64,000 nucleotides of DNA from Gordonibacter faecis (GTDB taxonomy: Bacteria > Actinomycetota > Coriobacteriia > Coriobacteriales > Eggerthellaceae), in assembly GCF_030077735.1 (NCBI RefSeq), contig NZ_JASJEU010000013.1, positions 186,001 to 250,000 of the forward strand, given 5' to 3'. The notes beneath the pieces were generated by a model. It had not been told where the DNA came from. It worked only from the letters and a program-made list of their open reading frames with translations, and searched no databases. A program made the position numbers and the translations under genes. Below, piece by piece: positions 1-8,042 of this stretch (positions are counted from its first letter, which is position 1; each line of letters starts with the position of its first letter).

Positions 1-1
1 C

Positions 2-499
2 TCCCAGCTGAGCGAGGACTTGGGCGCCGTCGAGGGCGTGAAGACCGTGGCGTACAACGATGAAACCATCGACGCGTATCGCGACATGCTGTCGAGCGTG
101 AACATGATTGTGGTGGTGCTGGTGGTGGCCGCTGCGGCACTCGCGTTCATCGTGCTGTACAACCTGACGAACATCAACATCACCGAGCGCATGCGCGAGA
201 TAGCCACGCTCAAGGTGTTGGGCTTCACGCCGCGTGAGGTGGATGCCTACATCTACCGCGAGATTGCGCTGTTGTCCATCATCGGCAGCCTTGTGGGGTT
301 GGTGCTGGGTGTGTGGATGGAAAGCTTTGTGGTGGTGACAGCCGAAGTGGATCAGGTGATGTTCGGGCGCGTCATCCACCCTGAGAGCTTCCTGCTTGCG
401 TTTGTGCTGACGATGGTGTTCACCGTACTGGTGATGATTGCTATGCGCCGCAAGTTGGGGAACGTCGACATGGTGGAAAGTTTGAAGTCAAACGAGTGA
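2..499 (+). CDS. ABC transporter permease, FtsX-like C-terminal part (5' truncated)
   Basis: The reading frame is open from the first bases, so only the C-terminal part of the protein is present. It carries an FtsX/MacB-type permease domain: a hydrophobic helix near residues 35-55, then the cytoplasmic segment NLTNINITERMREIATLKVL followed by GFTPREVDAYIYREI, which is characteristic of this family. Two or three more hydrophobic stretches follow before a basic tail (MRRKLGNVDMVESLK). Such permeases pair with an ATPase to export lipids, peptides or lipoproteins, or to act mechanically on cell-wall hydrolases. The ATPase and N-terminus lie outside the window, so substrate is unknown. Strong family assignment, no specific function. 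Confidence 0.85.
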   Translation, partial: SQLSEDLGAVEGVKTVAYNDETIDAYRDMLSSVNMIVVVLVVAAAALAFIVLYNLTNINITERMREIATLKVLGFTPREVDAYIYREIALLSIIGSLVGLVLGVWMESFVVVTAEVDQVMFGRVIHPESFLLAFVLTMVFTVLVMIAMRRKLGNVDMVESLKSNE

Positions 500-502
500 A
501 CT

Positions 503-633
503 CGCTTTCTGGCGGAGCCTCCGGGATGGACTTGCGGCTCGGGCAGTCCTGGGCTCGCACGAAAGCGCCACTGGCGCTTTCGGCTCGTGCGGAACTCGCC
601 TCAAGCCCACCCCGGAGGCTCCGCCAGAAAGCG
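503..633. repeat. Nested palindromic intergenic element, copy 1
   Basis: A 23-bp perfect inverted repeat (503-525 with 611-633) encloses a second hairpin, GAAAGCGCCA/TGGCGCTTTC (561-570 with 572-581). The inner region (CAGTCCTGGGCTCG... and GTGCGGAACT) resembles the core of the element at 62721-62844, although the outer arms differ in sequence. It lies directly after the ABC permease stop codon and could also end its transcription. No open frame of interest. Confidence 0.7.
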
Positions 634-667
634 GTGACTTGTGTGACGTTCGGGGAAAAGAGGGGAA

Positions 668-717
668 GAGCTTTCGGCTCGTGCGGAATCTCGCAGCAAA
701 CCCACCGCCAAGCCCAC
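668..717. repeat. Truncated copy of the right half of the nested palindromic element
   Basis: The stretch beginning AGCTTTCGGCTCGTGCGGAA and continuing through CAAGCCCAC repeats the right half of the 503-633 element (GCGCTTTCGGCTCGTGCGGA ... CAAGCCCAC), but the left half is absent. It is followed directly by a REP-type pair, so this is a small repeat-accumulation site. Confidence 0.5.
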
Positions 718-763
718 GCCCAAAAGGCAGTAGGGGCTGCAACAAAAATTCCACTTGCAGGTA

Positions 764-860
764 CTCCGTAGGGCAAGGGTTCTACCCTTGCCGCTCAGTG
801 AGAACGAACCTGTTTGGTTAAATGTTGTTGACGGCAAGGGCAGAGCCCTTGCCCTACGGC
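764..860. repeat. REP/BIME-like inverted hairpin pair, copy A
   Basis: Two hairpins face each other: CCGTAGGGCAAGGGTTCTAC continuing into CCTTGCC (left, 767-793) and GGCAAGGGCAGAGCCCTTGCC (right, about 833-854) ending CCTACGG. Each unit is close to the reverse complement of the other, the bipartite arrangement typical of REP elements. Three similar pairs lie at 3464-3579, 49861-49952 and 51812-51927. Confidence 0.8.
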
Positions 861-1175
861 CAACTTGTGGCCGAAGAAGAGGTTAGTTGGAGGGGGGAGT
901 ATCAAAACCCCTGGTGGGAAATGGGAATCAGTCTGGAGGTATTACGGGTTTTTCGACATTTAAGAGATTACAGGGGATGCGATTATTGCTCTGGGCTTGT
1001 TAGAGTGTCGCCTTGAGAGATCGAATTCGCTTCGTGTGATCGGCGCGGTTCGCTGTGCTGGATGAGTGTGCGTGAGTCGTTGCGGACACCGAATGCGATC
1101 CTCCGGATGCTGTGAACCAAGCGGGTGTGCAGCATCTGTAGCGAGCAAGCGTATCAGAGAGAAAGGACCATCCCT
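861..1175. other. Intergenic stretch upstream of the first zinc-ribbon gene
   Basis: No convincing gene was seen. It presumably holds the promoter of the small protein starting at 1176. I could not assign -35/-10 boxes with confidence. A ribosome binding site (GAGAAAGGA, about 1159-1168) lies at its end. Confidence 0.4.
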
Positions 1176-1421
1176 ATGTGCTTCAGACCAGCTGCTGTTA
1201 ACCTTGACAAGACCTGCCCCAAGTGTGGTGCCACGGCCCAGCCGACGGATACCGTGTGCCCCCAGTGCGGCGCCGAGCTTCCTTCCGGCCCCGGTGCTCC
1301 GGGTGCGCCGGGCGCTCCTGGTGCCCCTGCGGCTCCTGGTGCTCCGGGAACGCCGGGCGGCGCGCCGAAGGCTCCGGGTGCTCCCGGCGCTTCTGGTGCC
1401 CCCAAGGCTCCCGGCCAGTAA
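1176..1421 (+). CDS. Small double zinc-ribbon protein with Gly/Ala/Pro-rich tail (type I, ZR1)
   Basis: An 81-residue protein beginning MCFRPA. Two CxxC knuckles (CPKCG and CPQCG, about residues 14-36) form a zinc-ribbon-like module. They are followed by a collagen-like tail of GAP/GAPGAP repeats ending PKAPGQ. The ATG at 1176 is chosen because of a GAGAAAGGA ribosome site and because two relatives in this window (22666 and 52244) begin with the same MCFRP. The gene stands alone and is followed by a hairpin terminator. No enzymatic motif is visible. A metal-binding or protein-tethering role is inference; the tail is low-complexity and likely disordered. Related proteins sit next to molybdoenzyme modules elsewhere in the window. 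Confidence 0.75.
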   Translation: MCFRPAAVNLDKTCPKCGATAQPTDTVCPQCGAELPSGPGAPGAPGAPGAPAAPGAPGTPGGAPKAPGAPGASGAPKAPGQ

Positions 1422-1464
1422 GCATTCCCCTGCACAATCACATTCCCTTCTGTGAGGTAAGCAC

Positions 1465-1505
1465 AGGGCCCCAGCTTTCCCCGGCTGGGGCCCTGCCGCG
1501 TTTAG
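1465..1505 (+). terminator. Hairpin terminator after ZR1
   Basis: The perfect stem AGGGCCCCAGC/GCTGGGGCCCT (1465-1475 with 1484-1494) has an 8-nt loop. It is followed by only a short T-run (GTTT), so it would be a weak intrinsic terminator. Confidence 0.65.
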
Positions 1506-1676
1506 GGGGCTCAAAGGAGCGCAAACGAGAGGTCTCTTCGCAGATAAAAACTCGCGTTACCACCCTTTTTCTGCAAAAACAGGCGAAAGTGGTACGTCGA
1601 GTATGAGATGAAAAAGACGAAATAGGACCTTTGGTACAATGCGCGGATTCTCTCGACGGGGTATAGTTCTTACTGC

Positions 1677-1789
1677 GCTGCACGACAGGCACCGCGCGGA
1701 CGTTGAGGTCAAACCCCCTGAATAGACCTCCCGCCCTTCGCCCGCAGGGCGCCGCGGAAAACTTGTCGTGCAGCTTCTTCTTTTTCCCC
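1677..1789 (+). ncRNA. Candidate structured RNA with three-way-junction fold
   Basis: Closing stem GCTGCACGACA/TGTCGTGCAGC (1677-1687 with 1764-1774) is extended inside by CGCGG/CCGCG (1695-1699 with 1752-1756). Two internal hairpins lie within: GAGGTC/GACCTC (1705-1710 with 1725-1730) and CGCCCT/AGGGCG (1732-1737 with 1746-1751). A T-rich tract (TTCTTCTTTTT) follows the closing stem, as in an intrinsic terminator. A TACAAT box at 1635-1640 could start the transcript, but no clear -35 was found. It has no SRP, tRNA or 6S signature that I recognise. It may be a small RNA or an attenuator upstream of the chaperone gene. Confidence 0.35.
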
Positions 1790-2104
1790 TCTCGCACGGG
1801 GCTCCCCTCGACAGAATCTCAGCAAAAGTGTCACTATGCCTTGGCTAACCTTCGAGGTATTGCGCGCATCTCGGCCTCGCATCGCGCGATGTGCGTTACA
1901 ATTGCAAGCTAATAAGGACTGGAGAAGAAGACTGCGCACCTTTCCCGCAGGTGCCCGCATGGGGCGTGCGGTGGAGAAACGCGAACCTGCGCTTTCCGCG
2001 ACACGAGGGACGCATGCCCGGGGTGGCATGAAGAGCGTGTGCGTTGTTTTCACTCCCGCCTGGCGTCACGCGCCGCAATGCTCGTAAGAAGGAGACGGAA
2101 CCAC
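1790..2104 (+). promoter_or_regulatory. Leader region of the trigger-factor-like gene
   Basis: No gene was recognised. A TACAAT hexamer at 1897-1902 is a possible -10 box without a good -35. A strong ribosome binding site (AAGAAGGAGA, about 2087-2096) lies 8 bases before the ATG at 2105 and decides that start over in-frame codons further upstream. Confidence 0.35.
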
Positions 2105-3430
2105 ATGAAAGTCACTCAGAAGAAGCTCGACGACGGCAAACTCTTGATTGATGCCGTGGCCTCAACGGCCGAGGTGAGCCGCGCGCTCAACAACGCCCAT
2201 ATCGGGTTCGCGCAGCAGATGGGCCTGCGCCCCGAAAAGGATAAGACGGTGGCCGAAGTGGCCGAAGAGCGCATGGGCGTGAAGGACCTCGACTCGGTGG
2301 TGCAGGCGCAAGCGGTGGAAATGCTCGTGCCGTTTGCCATTGACAAGACCGGCATTCTTCCCGCGTATCCGCCCCAGCCTCAGGTGAAATCCGCGTTGCG
2401 TCGCGGCCAGACGTTCCAGTTCTCGCTTGAGTTGGCCCCGAAGCCCGACTACGACTTGGAGTCGTACGATCCGGTGGAAATCACTATCCAGCCGCTCGTG
2501 CTGGACGAGAAGGAAATTGACGCACAGATTGCCAGCATGGCTGAGCGCTATGCCGAATTCGTGGCCGACGATCCGCACCCGGTGCGCAAGGGCGACAGCT
2601 GCCTGTTGGCCCTGGAGTCCTACGAGAGCGGCAAGCAGGTGGCCGGCCTCACTACCGACGCGCGCACGTATACGACGGGCGCGGGCCTCATGCCCGACGG
2701 CTTTGATGAGAACATCATTGGCATGGAAGTGGGCGAGACGAAGAAGTTCACGTTCGAAGGCCCCGGCATTGACGACGATGGCAACGAGATTGTGGAAACC
2801 ATCGAGTGCACGGCCACGGTGAAGGAAATTCAGAAAAAGGTCATTCCGGTCATAGACGATGAGTGGGTGCAGAAATATATGCCCATGTACAAGGATGCCG
2901 CCGCGCTGCGTGGCAGCATCTCCGAGAGCATGAACAAGCAGGCCATGGCTGAGTACGAGAATTACAAGCGCAACATTGCTGCCGGCGAGCTGGCCAAGCG
3001 CTTTAAGGGCCGCATTGCTGACGAGGTGTACGAGGCCATGTCGCGCAACCTGATGAACAGCCTGCGCATGCAGGTTCAACAGCAGAACATGACGTGGGAG
3101 CAGTTCATCGAGCAGCAGGGCGGCGAGCAGCAGTTCAACATGATGATGATGATGCAGACCCGCCAGATGCTGGTGCAGGGTTACGCGCTGGATGCTCTGT
3201 TCCGCCACGAGGGTCTGGTAGTGAGCGACGAGGACGTGAACGAGGCGTGCCGCGCCATGAACCCGCAAAGCCCGCTGAGCGTGCGTCGTCAGATGGAAGA
3301 GTCGGGCCGTGGCTTCGCGCTGCGCGAGGCGGCCGAGCGCATCAAGGCCAACAAGTGGCTGCTTGAGCATGCGAAGATCACCGTGAAGGATCCGAAGGCC
3401 CCCAAGCAGGAAGAGGCAGCGGCTGAATAA
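2105..3430 (+). CDS. tig: Trigger-factor-like chaperone / peptidyl-prolyl isomerase
   Basis: A 441-residue protein, close to the usual trigger-factor length. The N-terminal part (about 1-115) matches the ribosome-binding domain in position. A central FKBP-like domain (about 150-240) includes KGDSCLLALES and GFDENIIGMEVGETKKFTFEG. The C-terminal helical chaperone arm begins at VIDDEWVQKYMP and contains the Met/Gln-rich stretch QQFNMMMMMQTRQM. Trigger factor binds nascent chains at the ribosome exit. In this copy the usual GFRxGKxP ribosome-docking loop is replaced by GFAQQMGLRPEKDKT, so ribosome contact may differ. It is monocistronic, and a REP-type pair follows. Family assignment is firm; whether it is the housekeeping copy is uncertain. 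Confidence 0.85.
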   Translation: MKVTQKKLDDGKLLIDAVASTAEVSRALNNAHIGFAQQMGLRPEKDKTVAEVAEERMGVKDLDSVVQAQAVEMLVPFAIDKTGILPAYPPQPQVKSALRRGQTFQFSLELAPKPDYDLESYDPVEITIQPLVLDEKEIDAQIASMAERYAEFVADDPHPVRKGDSCLLALESYESGKQVAGLTTDARTYTTGAGLMPDGFDENIIGMEVGETKKFTFEGPGIDDDGNEIVETIECTATVKEIQKKVIPVIDDEWVQKYMPMYKDAAALRGSISESMNKQAMAEYENYKRNIAAGELAKRFKGRIADEVYEAMSRNLMNSLRMQVQQQNMTWEQFIEQQGGEQQFNMMMMMQTRQMLVQGYALDALFRHEGLVVSDEDVNEACRAMNPQSPLSVRRQMEESGRGFALREAAERIKANKWLLEHAKITVKDPKAPKQEEAAAE

Positions 3431-3463
3431 GCGCTTGCGCTTGCCGTTAAAAGACTCTGTAAG

Positions 3464-3579
3464 CCTGCCAGGTTAACCGTAGGGCAAGGGTTCTACCCTT
3501 GCCGTCAACTACGGAAGACCTGGCAGGTTTTGTTTTTGCTGAGCGGCAAGGGCAGAGCCCTTGCCCTACGGAGTACCTA
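3464..3579. repeat. REP/BIME-like inverted hairpin pair, copy B
   Basis: Left unit CCGTAGGGCAAGGGTTCTAC (from 3478) and inverted right unit GGCAAGGGCAGAGCCCTTGC (from 3544, ending CCTACGG). The left unit is enclosed by CCTGCCAGGT/ACCTGGCAGG arms. It lies between the convergent trigger-factor and LuxR genes and probably also ends transcription from both. Confidence 0.8.
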
Positions 3580-3612
3580 GGAAGGGTGCGAGGGGTCGGG
3601 CGATGTGCGACC

Positions 3613-5097
3613 CTACTGCGTGCGCTCTACCAGGTCGATGAGTTCCTGGTGGGAGTGGACGTCCAGCTTGGCGTATACGTGGCTTACGTGCGTCTTCACG
3701 GTGTTGTAGGACACGACGAGGGCCTCCTGGATGAAGCGCACGTTGCGCCCGCGGGCGAGGTATTCGAAAATTTCCTGCTCACGGTCGGTGAGGCCGTGCG
3801 CCGCGCCAATGGCGGCACAGCGCTGTTCCAGCGTGGATGCGGAAGTGGCGCCCGCCTCCGCGTCACCAGTGGCAGCTACCGGTGCAGTAACGAGGGGCAC
3901 CAGCGGCGCCACTCCGTTGATGGTGCTGGTGAAGCTAAACGTTTTCTGCACGAGCACCACGTAGGCTACAATGCCGAACACCACCACAGAGGCGATGGCG
4001 GACACGGCGGAAGGGTCGGCCGCCTGCACGTTTGTGAAGCGCCCGAAGTTCGCACCCAGCAGCGTACCCCACGACGCCATCGCGTTTCCCCAGGCCAGAA
4101 GCGGCAATGCGTTCAGCGTGTTCTTCGCCCCCAGCGCTATGAGCACGTAGTACATCAGCATCTCGAAGAATCCGGTGCCGCACGAGAGAACCATGCTGGT
4201 GACGGAGCCCTGCACGTGCGCGATGGATAGCATGAGAAATCCGGCCACCGAGCACAGGATGGACAGCTGGAACAGCCGGTCGGGCGAAAGCTCGCGGCGG
4301 CTGGCTATCACGTAGACGGCCACAAGCGCGAGCGGGGCAAGCGCGCCCAGCGCCAGCAGCGGCACGCGATCCACCTCGCCAAACGTGAGCGTGTAGCCAT
4401 AGATGAAGCGGAAGATGAGCAGCGTGATAAACACCTGGTGGCCGAAGGGAAGAAACGACTTCGGTGCCGTGACTGCGGCCTGCGCGGGCGAGCCCTCGGT
4501 GAATATCTGATTGAAAAGGGGCCGCGCCGCCGGTGCCATGAGTGCGAGGGAGCCAAGCGGCAACAGGCAAAACAGCGTGAGGTTAGCCTCTCCCGGCACC
4601 AGCGAAAACAGCCCGCGGCTGGCGTAGGCCAGCACGTAAGCGGACGTCACCGCCACGCCGAGGCGACGCATGCCAAGCCCAATGCAGCCAATGCCCACGA
4701 CGATGTTCGCCAACCCCGTGCCTACGGTGACAAGGGACGCGCCCGCCACCAACAGGGCCGATTGTCGCAGTGCTAACCCCGCCGCCACAAGCAGCGAGCC
4801 GGCAATCATGACGGCCGCAGACGCGCCGAAAAAGCGGCCGCTATCAAATAGGTGCGGCCGCCAATAGGACACAAACGCAATGGCGCTGAGCGCGATGCCG
4901 CCCGCTATGGCGCTTGCCTCGCGCGTCCATATATACACCGAGTCGAAGAGCGGAAAGGCGCAGTAGTTCAGCAGCCAGTATTCCGCAAACGACACGGCGA
5001 GTGCAATCGTGCAAAGAACAAGGTGCCCGCGCATGGCGGGCGAAGTTGTCTCGGGCGCCGCGCTGAGCGCGCGCGACGCGGGAGAAGCGGTTGACAT
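3613..5097 (-). CDS. Membrane-anchored LuxR-family transcriptional regulator (LuxR1)
   Basis: A 494-residue protein. Roughly residues 25-390 are a polytopic membrane domain with about ten to twelve hydrophobic helices resembling a degenerate MFS fold. The C-terminus is a LuxR/GerE helix-turn-helix: LTDREQEIFEYLARGRN ... NTVKTHVSHVYAKLDVHS. This suggests a one-component sensor that detects a ligand in or at the membrane and activates transcription, which is inference. The ATG at 5097 has a GGAGGGAGGAGG ribosome site. It is divergent from the flavoprotein gene at 5321 and is its likely regulator. Two more proteins of the same architecture are at 10944 and 31778. Confidence 0.88.
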   Translation of the reverse strand: MSTASPASRALSAAPETTSPAMRGHLVLCTIALAVSFAEYWLLNYCAFPLFDSVYIWTREASAIAGGIALSAIAFVSYWRPHLFDSGRFFGASAAVMIAGSLLVAAGLALRQSALLVAGASLVTVGTGLANIVVGIGCIGLGMRRLGVAVTSAYVLAYASRGLFSLVPGEANLTLFCLLPLGSLALMAPAARPLFNQIFTEGSPAQAAVTAPKSFLPFGHQVFITLLIFRFIYGYTLTFGEVDRVPLLALGALAPLALVAVYVIASRRELSPDRLFQLSILCSVAGFLMLSIAHVQGSVTSMVLSCGTGFFEMLMYYVLIALGAKNTLNALPLLAWGNAMASWGTLLGANFGRFTNVQAADPSAVSAIASVVVFGIVAYVVLVQKTFSFTSTINGVAPLVPLVTAPVAATGDAEAGATSASTLEQRCAAIGAAHGLTDREQEIFEYLARGRNVRFIQEALVVSYNTVKTHVSHVYAKLDVHSHQELIDLVERTQ

Positions 5098-5320
5098 GAT
5101 GCCTCCTCCCTCCCCGGAAAAGCATCGTGCGGTCTGTCGGCCCTCCATTCTAGCAGGGCGACGTGGCATGAGGCGGCGCTGTGGGCAAAATCACCCAAGT
5201 TGTATGAGGCGCTTCACCCGGGTCACGTGACGCTCTTTTTGGCCGGACTCGGTATGGTTGACCTCGTAAAACCCGTTCACGCGGGGAGGGAAAAGGTTGA
5301 ACGATCGAAAGGGGAACACC
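5098..5320. promoter_or_regulatory. Divergent control region LuxR1 / flavoprotein reductase
   Basis: This holds both promoters. A perfect 10-bp palindrome GTCACGTGAC lies at 5222-5231, just after TTCACCCGG. A similar TCACCCA occurs at 5191-5197. It is a possible LuxR1 operator, but no second copy of the palindrome was noted in the window. Confidence 0.35.
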
Positions 5321-7003
5321 ATGACTGAATCAAGCAAAGGTTTGAGTCGCCGCGCCTTCTTGGGGCTGGGAGCAACGGCTGTCGCCGTGGCCGGCGCGGG
5401 GCTGGTGGGTTGCGCGCCCGCAGCGGCGCCGTCCAAGGAGGATAAGGCAACCGCGGCTGTGAGCGACTGGCTGGGCGAAGAGCCGGAGATTGCCGAGGAT
5501 AAGATTGTCGAAACCATCGACACCGAAATTCTCGTGTGCGGCGCTGGCACGTCCGGTCTGTTCGCCGCTTGCTCCGCGGCCGAGGAAGGCGCGAAGGTGG
5601 TGTGCATCGAGAAGGGTGCCATCGGCGGCGGCGTGCGCGACAACCTGGGTTCGCTCAACAGTCGCCTGCAGAAGGAGGCCGGCTGCGTCATCGACGAGAA
5701 CGAGATCTGCAACGACCTGACGCGCTACGCGAACGGCTACGCGAACCCGCGCCTCTACCATATTTGGGCGCAGAACTCCGGCGAGGCCATCGACTGGTAT
5801 CAGGATCGCCTGGAAGAGGCCGGCTTCCAACTGTTCTTCGAAGCCGCCAACAACTGCAAGCCCACCATCTACAAGCACTGGGCCACGGGCCACATCCCCA
5901 GCTGGCCGGCCGACGCTGAGTTCGCGGGCCTGTCGGACGTGGTGAACGGCAAGATTGTGCTGGGTGACTACGCCAAGGAGAAGGGCGTGGACTTCCGCTT
6001 CACCACGCCGCTCGTGAAGCTGGAGCACAAGGACGGCAAGGTGACGGGCGCCATTGCGAAGGGCTCCGACGGCTACATTCGCATCAACGCCAGCAAGGGC
6101 ACGGTGGTCTGCACTGGCGGCTACGCGCGCAACGAGGACATGCTGAAGGCGCTGCAGCCCCAGACCATGGACAAGTATTCGCTGTCCATTGCTATCGACG
6201 GCACGACGGGCGACGGCATTAAGGCCTGCCTCTGGGCCGGCGCGCACATGGACGAAATTCACACGGCCATGGTGTTTGACCGCGTGGCGGTGAAACCGAA
6301 CGAGTTCGGCGGCTCGCAGACCACGGGTTCGCTGTTCTGGATGGGTTCGAACCCGTGGCTCAAGGTGAACCTGAACGGCGAGCGTTTCTGCAACGAGTCC
6401 GGCCCCTACGACTACATCCTGAACGCGGCGCTCACGCAGCCGAACCACACGATTGTGGACATCTGGGACTCGGATTACGAGAAGTACCTGGAGCAGTTCG
6501 ACATCCATGGCTGCGCGCGTGTGTATCCGTTCGAGAACGGCGCGCCCACGAACATGAACCTGGAGACGGTGAAGGGCATCAACGAGGGCCTGCTGGCCGA
6601 CGGCTACATTGTGAAGGCCGACACCATCGAGGAACTGGCCGAGGGCCTGGGCATTCCCGCCGAGAATCTGAAGAAGACGGTGGAGCGTCAGAACGAGAAC
6701 TTCGACAAGCAAATGGACCCCGACTTCGGCAAAGAGGCATTCCGCCTGTCCGCCATCCGCACGGCGCCGTTCTATGGCGTGCGTACGTCCGGCTACATGC
6801 TGTGCACGCTTGACGGCATCACCATCAACGAGGAATTCCAGGCTGTGGACGACGCGGGCGAGGCTATCGAGGGCCTGTATGTGGCCGGCGTCGACTCGGG
6901 CTCGTACTACGCAGGCACGTACCCCAACATGTCCACCGGCAACTGCTGCGGTCGCTCCGTAACGTTCGCCCGCATGATTGGCAAGGCGCTTGCTGCGAAG
7001 TAG
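5321..7003 (+). CDS. Tat-exported FAD-dependent fumarate-reductase-like flavoprotein
   Basis: A 560-residue protein. The N-terminus has a twin-arginine signal (SRRAFLGLG, residues 9-17) followed by a hydrophobic run and a lipobox-like Cys (GLVGC). It is therefore probably exported folded and lipid-anchored. A Rossmann FAD site, EILVCGAGTSGLFAACSAAE with GAKVVCIEKG, begins near residue 68. The C-terminus ends with the flavoprotein-typical GLYVAGVDSGS ... NCCGRS. This is the FAD-binding domain of fumarate/urocanate/succinate reductases. There is no CxxCH haem site, so electrons must come from another carrier. The substrate is unknown; such proteins serve as terminal reductases for organic acceptors. 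The ATG at 5321 follows GAAAGGGGAA. It is divergent from LuxR1 and followed by a terminator. Confidence 0.88.
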   Translation: MTESSKGLSRRAFLGLGATAVAVAGAGLVGCAPAAAPSKEDKATAAVSDWLGEEPEIAEDKIVETIDTEILVCGAGTSGLFAACSAAEEGAKVVCIEKGAIGGGVRDNLGSLNSRLQKEAGCVIDENEICNDLTRYANGYANPRLYHIWAQNSGEAIDWYQDRLEEAGFQLFFEAANNCKPTIYKHWATGHIPSWPADAEFAGLSDVVNGKIVLGDYAKEKGVDFRFTTPLVKLEHKDGKVTGAIAKGSDGYIRINASKGTVVCTGGYARNEDMLKALQPQTMDKYSLSIAIDGTTGDGIKACLWAGAHMDEIHTAMVFDRVAVKPNEFGGSQTTGSLFWMGSNPWLKVNLNGERFCNESGPYDYILNAALTQPNHTIVDIWDSDYEKYLEQFDIHGCARVYPFENGAPTNMNLETVKGINEGLLADGYIVKADTIEELAEGLGIPAENLKKTVERQNENFDKQMDPDFGKEAFRLSAIRTAPFYGVRTSGYMLCTLDGITINEEFQAVDDAGEAIEGLYVAGVDSGSYYAGTYPNMSTGNCCGRSVTFARMIGKALAAK

Positions 7004-7181
7004 GTGTGTGCGCGAAAGCATGTGCCCGTGTGTCGGTGTGGGTGTGAGAGCGCTCGAAGTAGGTAAGTGTGTGATGTGAGCGTGTGAAGGCAGCGCATAG
7101 TGTTGCGTGTTGCCGCGCACTTCAATAACCCGCCCGGCTTAGCGCTTCCCCAGAAACGCCAAGCTGTGGCTCAAAACCCGT

Positions 7182-7216
7182 CGGTCCTGCGCCCCTCCCT
7201 CCCTGGCGCAGGACCG
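7182..7216 (+). terminator. Hairpin terminator after flavoprotein gene
   Basis: The perfect 12-bp stem CGGTCCTGCGCC/GGCGCAGGACCG (7182-7193 with 7205-7216) lies 180 bases after the stop codon. Only a weak T-rich tail (TTGGTGTT) follows. The bases between the stop and this hairpin are GTG-rich with no gene. Confidence 0.6.
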
Positions 7217-7283
7217 ATTGGTGTTATGGGGAAGTGAGCGAGGGAGGGTAATGCGGAACGAAACGCATTTCAAAACGGTGGGA

Positions 7284-7583
7284 CTATAAGAACGCGATAG
7301 TGATGTCCTTGCGGGCTGGTTCTTGGCCTTTGTCGAGGTAGGCTTTGCCGCCGCCTATTTGTGTGCCTTGAGCATCGAAGCTCATGCAAACGGCCATGCA
7401 GGTCTTTTCGTGCTCGCAGCCATCTTTGGCCTTATCGGCGGCAAGGATATAGCGGTTTTGCTTTTCGTTGGCGAGAATCTGTTGTTCAAGATCCTTTTTT
7501 GCCTCTTCATAACCAATGGCGGCATGTTCCTCAATGAACGCGCGGAACTTCTCTTCTCCCCTCATGGTGATGTTCACTTCCAT
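7284..7583 (-). CDS. Hypothetical small protein with Cys cluster, downstream of M1/FeS1
   Basis: A 99-residue protein of no family I recognise. It is charged, probably largely helical in the first half (FRAFIEEHAAIGYEEAKKDLEQQI), and has a compact Cys motif CEHEKTCMAVC near residues 55-67. The ATG at 7583 has a good AAGGAGG ribosome site 8 bases upstream, which makes the gene credible. It follows FeS1 on the same strand after 98 bases, and a hairpin (GTGCCCGAC/GTCGGGCAC, 7615-7649) lies between them. It may be an accessory or maturation factor of the M1 enzyme (inference from position only). Confidence 0.6.
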   Translation of the reverse strand: MEVNITMRGEEKFRAFIEEHAAIGYEEAKKDLEQQILANEKQNRYILAADKAKDGCEHEKTCMAVCMSFDAQGTQIGGGKAYLDKGQEPARKDITIAFL

Positions 7584-7681
7584 GGAAGGAACCTCCTTGT
7601 TCGCTCTGGTGTGGCGTGCCCGACTGACACACGGGTGCAGGTCGGGCACCTTTTGTTGAGTACGGTGCGAGTGCCCCTTAC

Positions 7682-8032
7682 CTACTGTTCGACGGTGGTG
7701 TACAACGCCCAGCGCGTCTTGCCGTTCATCTTGCCTGCCAGTTCTTCAACCTCTCCGCTGTAGAGGCACCAGGCTTGACATGCTTGGACGCACGCTGGCA
7801 TTTTGCCTGTGGCGGTGCGGCTCGCGCACATATCGCACGCCTTAGTGATGGTGGGGTTGTATACCCACTCGTAGGGTGTTTCAGCGTTGATGTCGGTGGT
7901 ATAGCGATAGGGTCCGACCTCAGTCACTTTGATGCCAAACTCCCCAGCGGCAAGTCCCCGTTCGTTGCGGCAAGCAACTTCGCAGGAGTGGCAACCCGTG
8001 CAGTACTCGTAATTGACCAATATGCCTTTCAT
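7682..8032 (-). CDS. 4Fe-4S ferredoxin-type electron-transfer subunit (FeS1)
   Basis: A 116-residue protein with two four-cysteine groups: CTGCHSCEVAC near the N-terminus and CDMCASR...MPACVQACQAWC near residues 68-90. It could bind two [4Fe-4S] clusters. It is about half the size of DmsB/NrfC-type subunits, which bind four. No signal peptide or membrane helix is seen, so it is cytoplasmic. It starts 10 bases after the M1 stop codon and is translated with M1, so it should pass electrons to or from the M1 molybdenum site. The ATG at 8032 follows the AGGAAGCGC ribosome site. Confidence 0.9.
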   Translation of the reverse strand: MKGILVNYEYCTGCHSCEVACRNERGLAAGEFGIKVTEVGPYRYTTDINAETPYEWVYNPTITKACDMCASRTATGKMPACVQACQAWCLYSGEVEELAGKMNGKTRWALYTTVEQ

Positions 8033-8042
8033 GCGCTTCCTC

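Noticed and set aside
764..860. CRISPR array
   Set aside because: The repeats occur as single inverted pairs, not as direct repeats with regular unique spacers, and no cas gene is present.
1176..1421. Collagen-like tails as coding-frame artefacts of a GC repeat
   Set aside because: Three genes share the same start, ribosome site and CxxC knuckles, and the tails differ in sequence (GAP versus KNP), so the frames are real.
1677..1789. tRNA-Sec, SRP RNA or 6S RNA
   Set aside because: No T-arm GGTTCGA consensus, no GGAAGGAAGCAGCC-like SRP loop and no 6S open-bubble layout; left as an unclassified candidate.
7004..7110. GTG-rich stretch as a microsatellite or promoter
   Set aside because: Irregular composition bias with no fixed unit and no promoter-like boxes.
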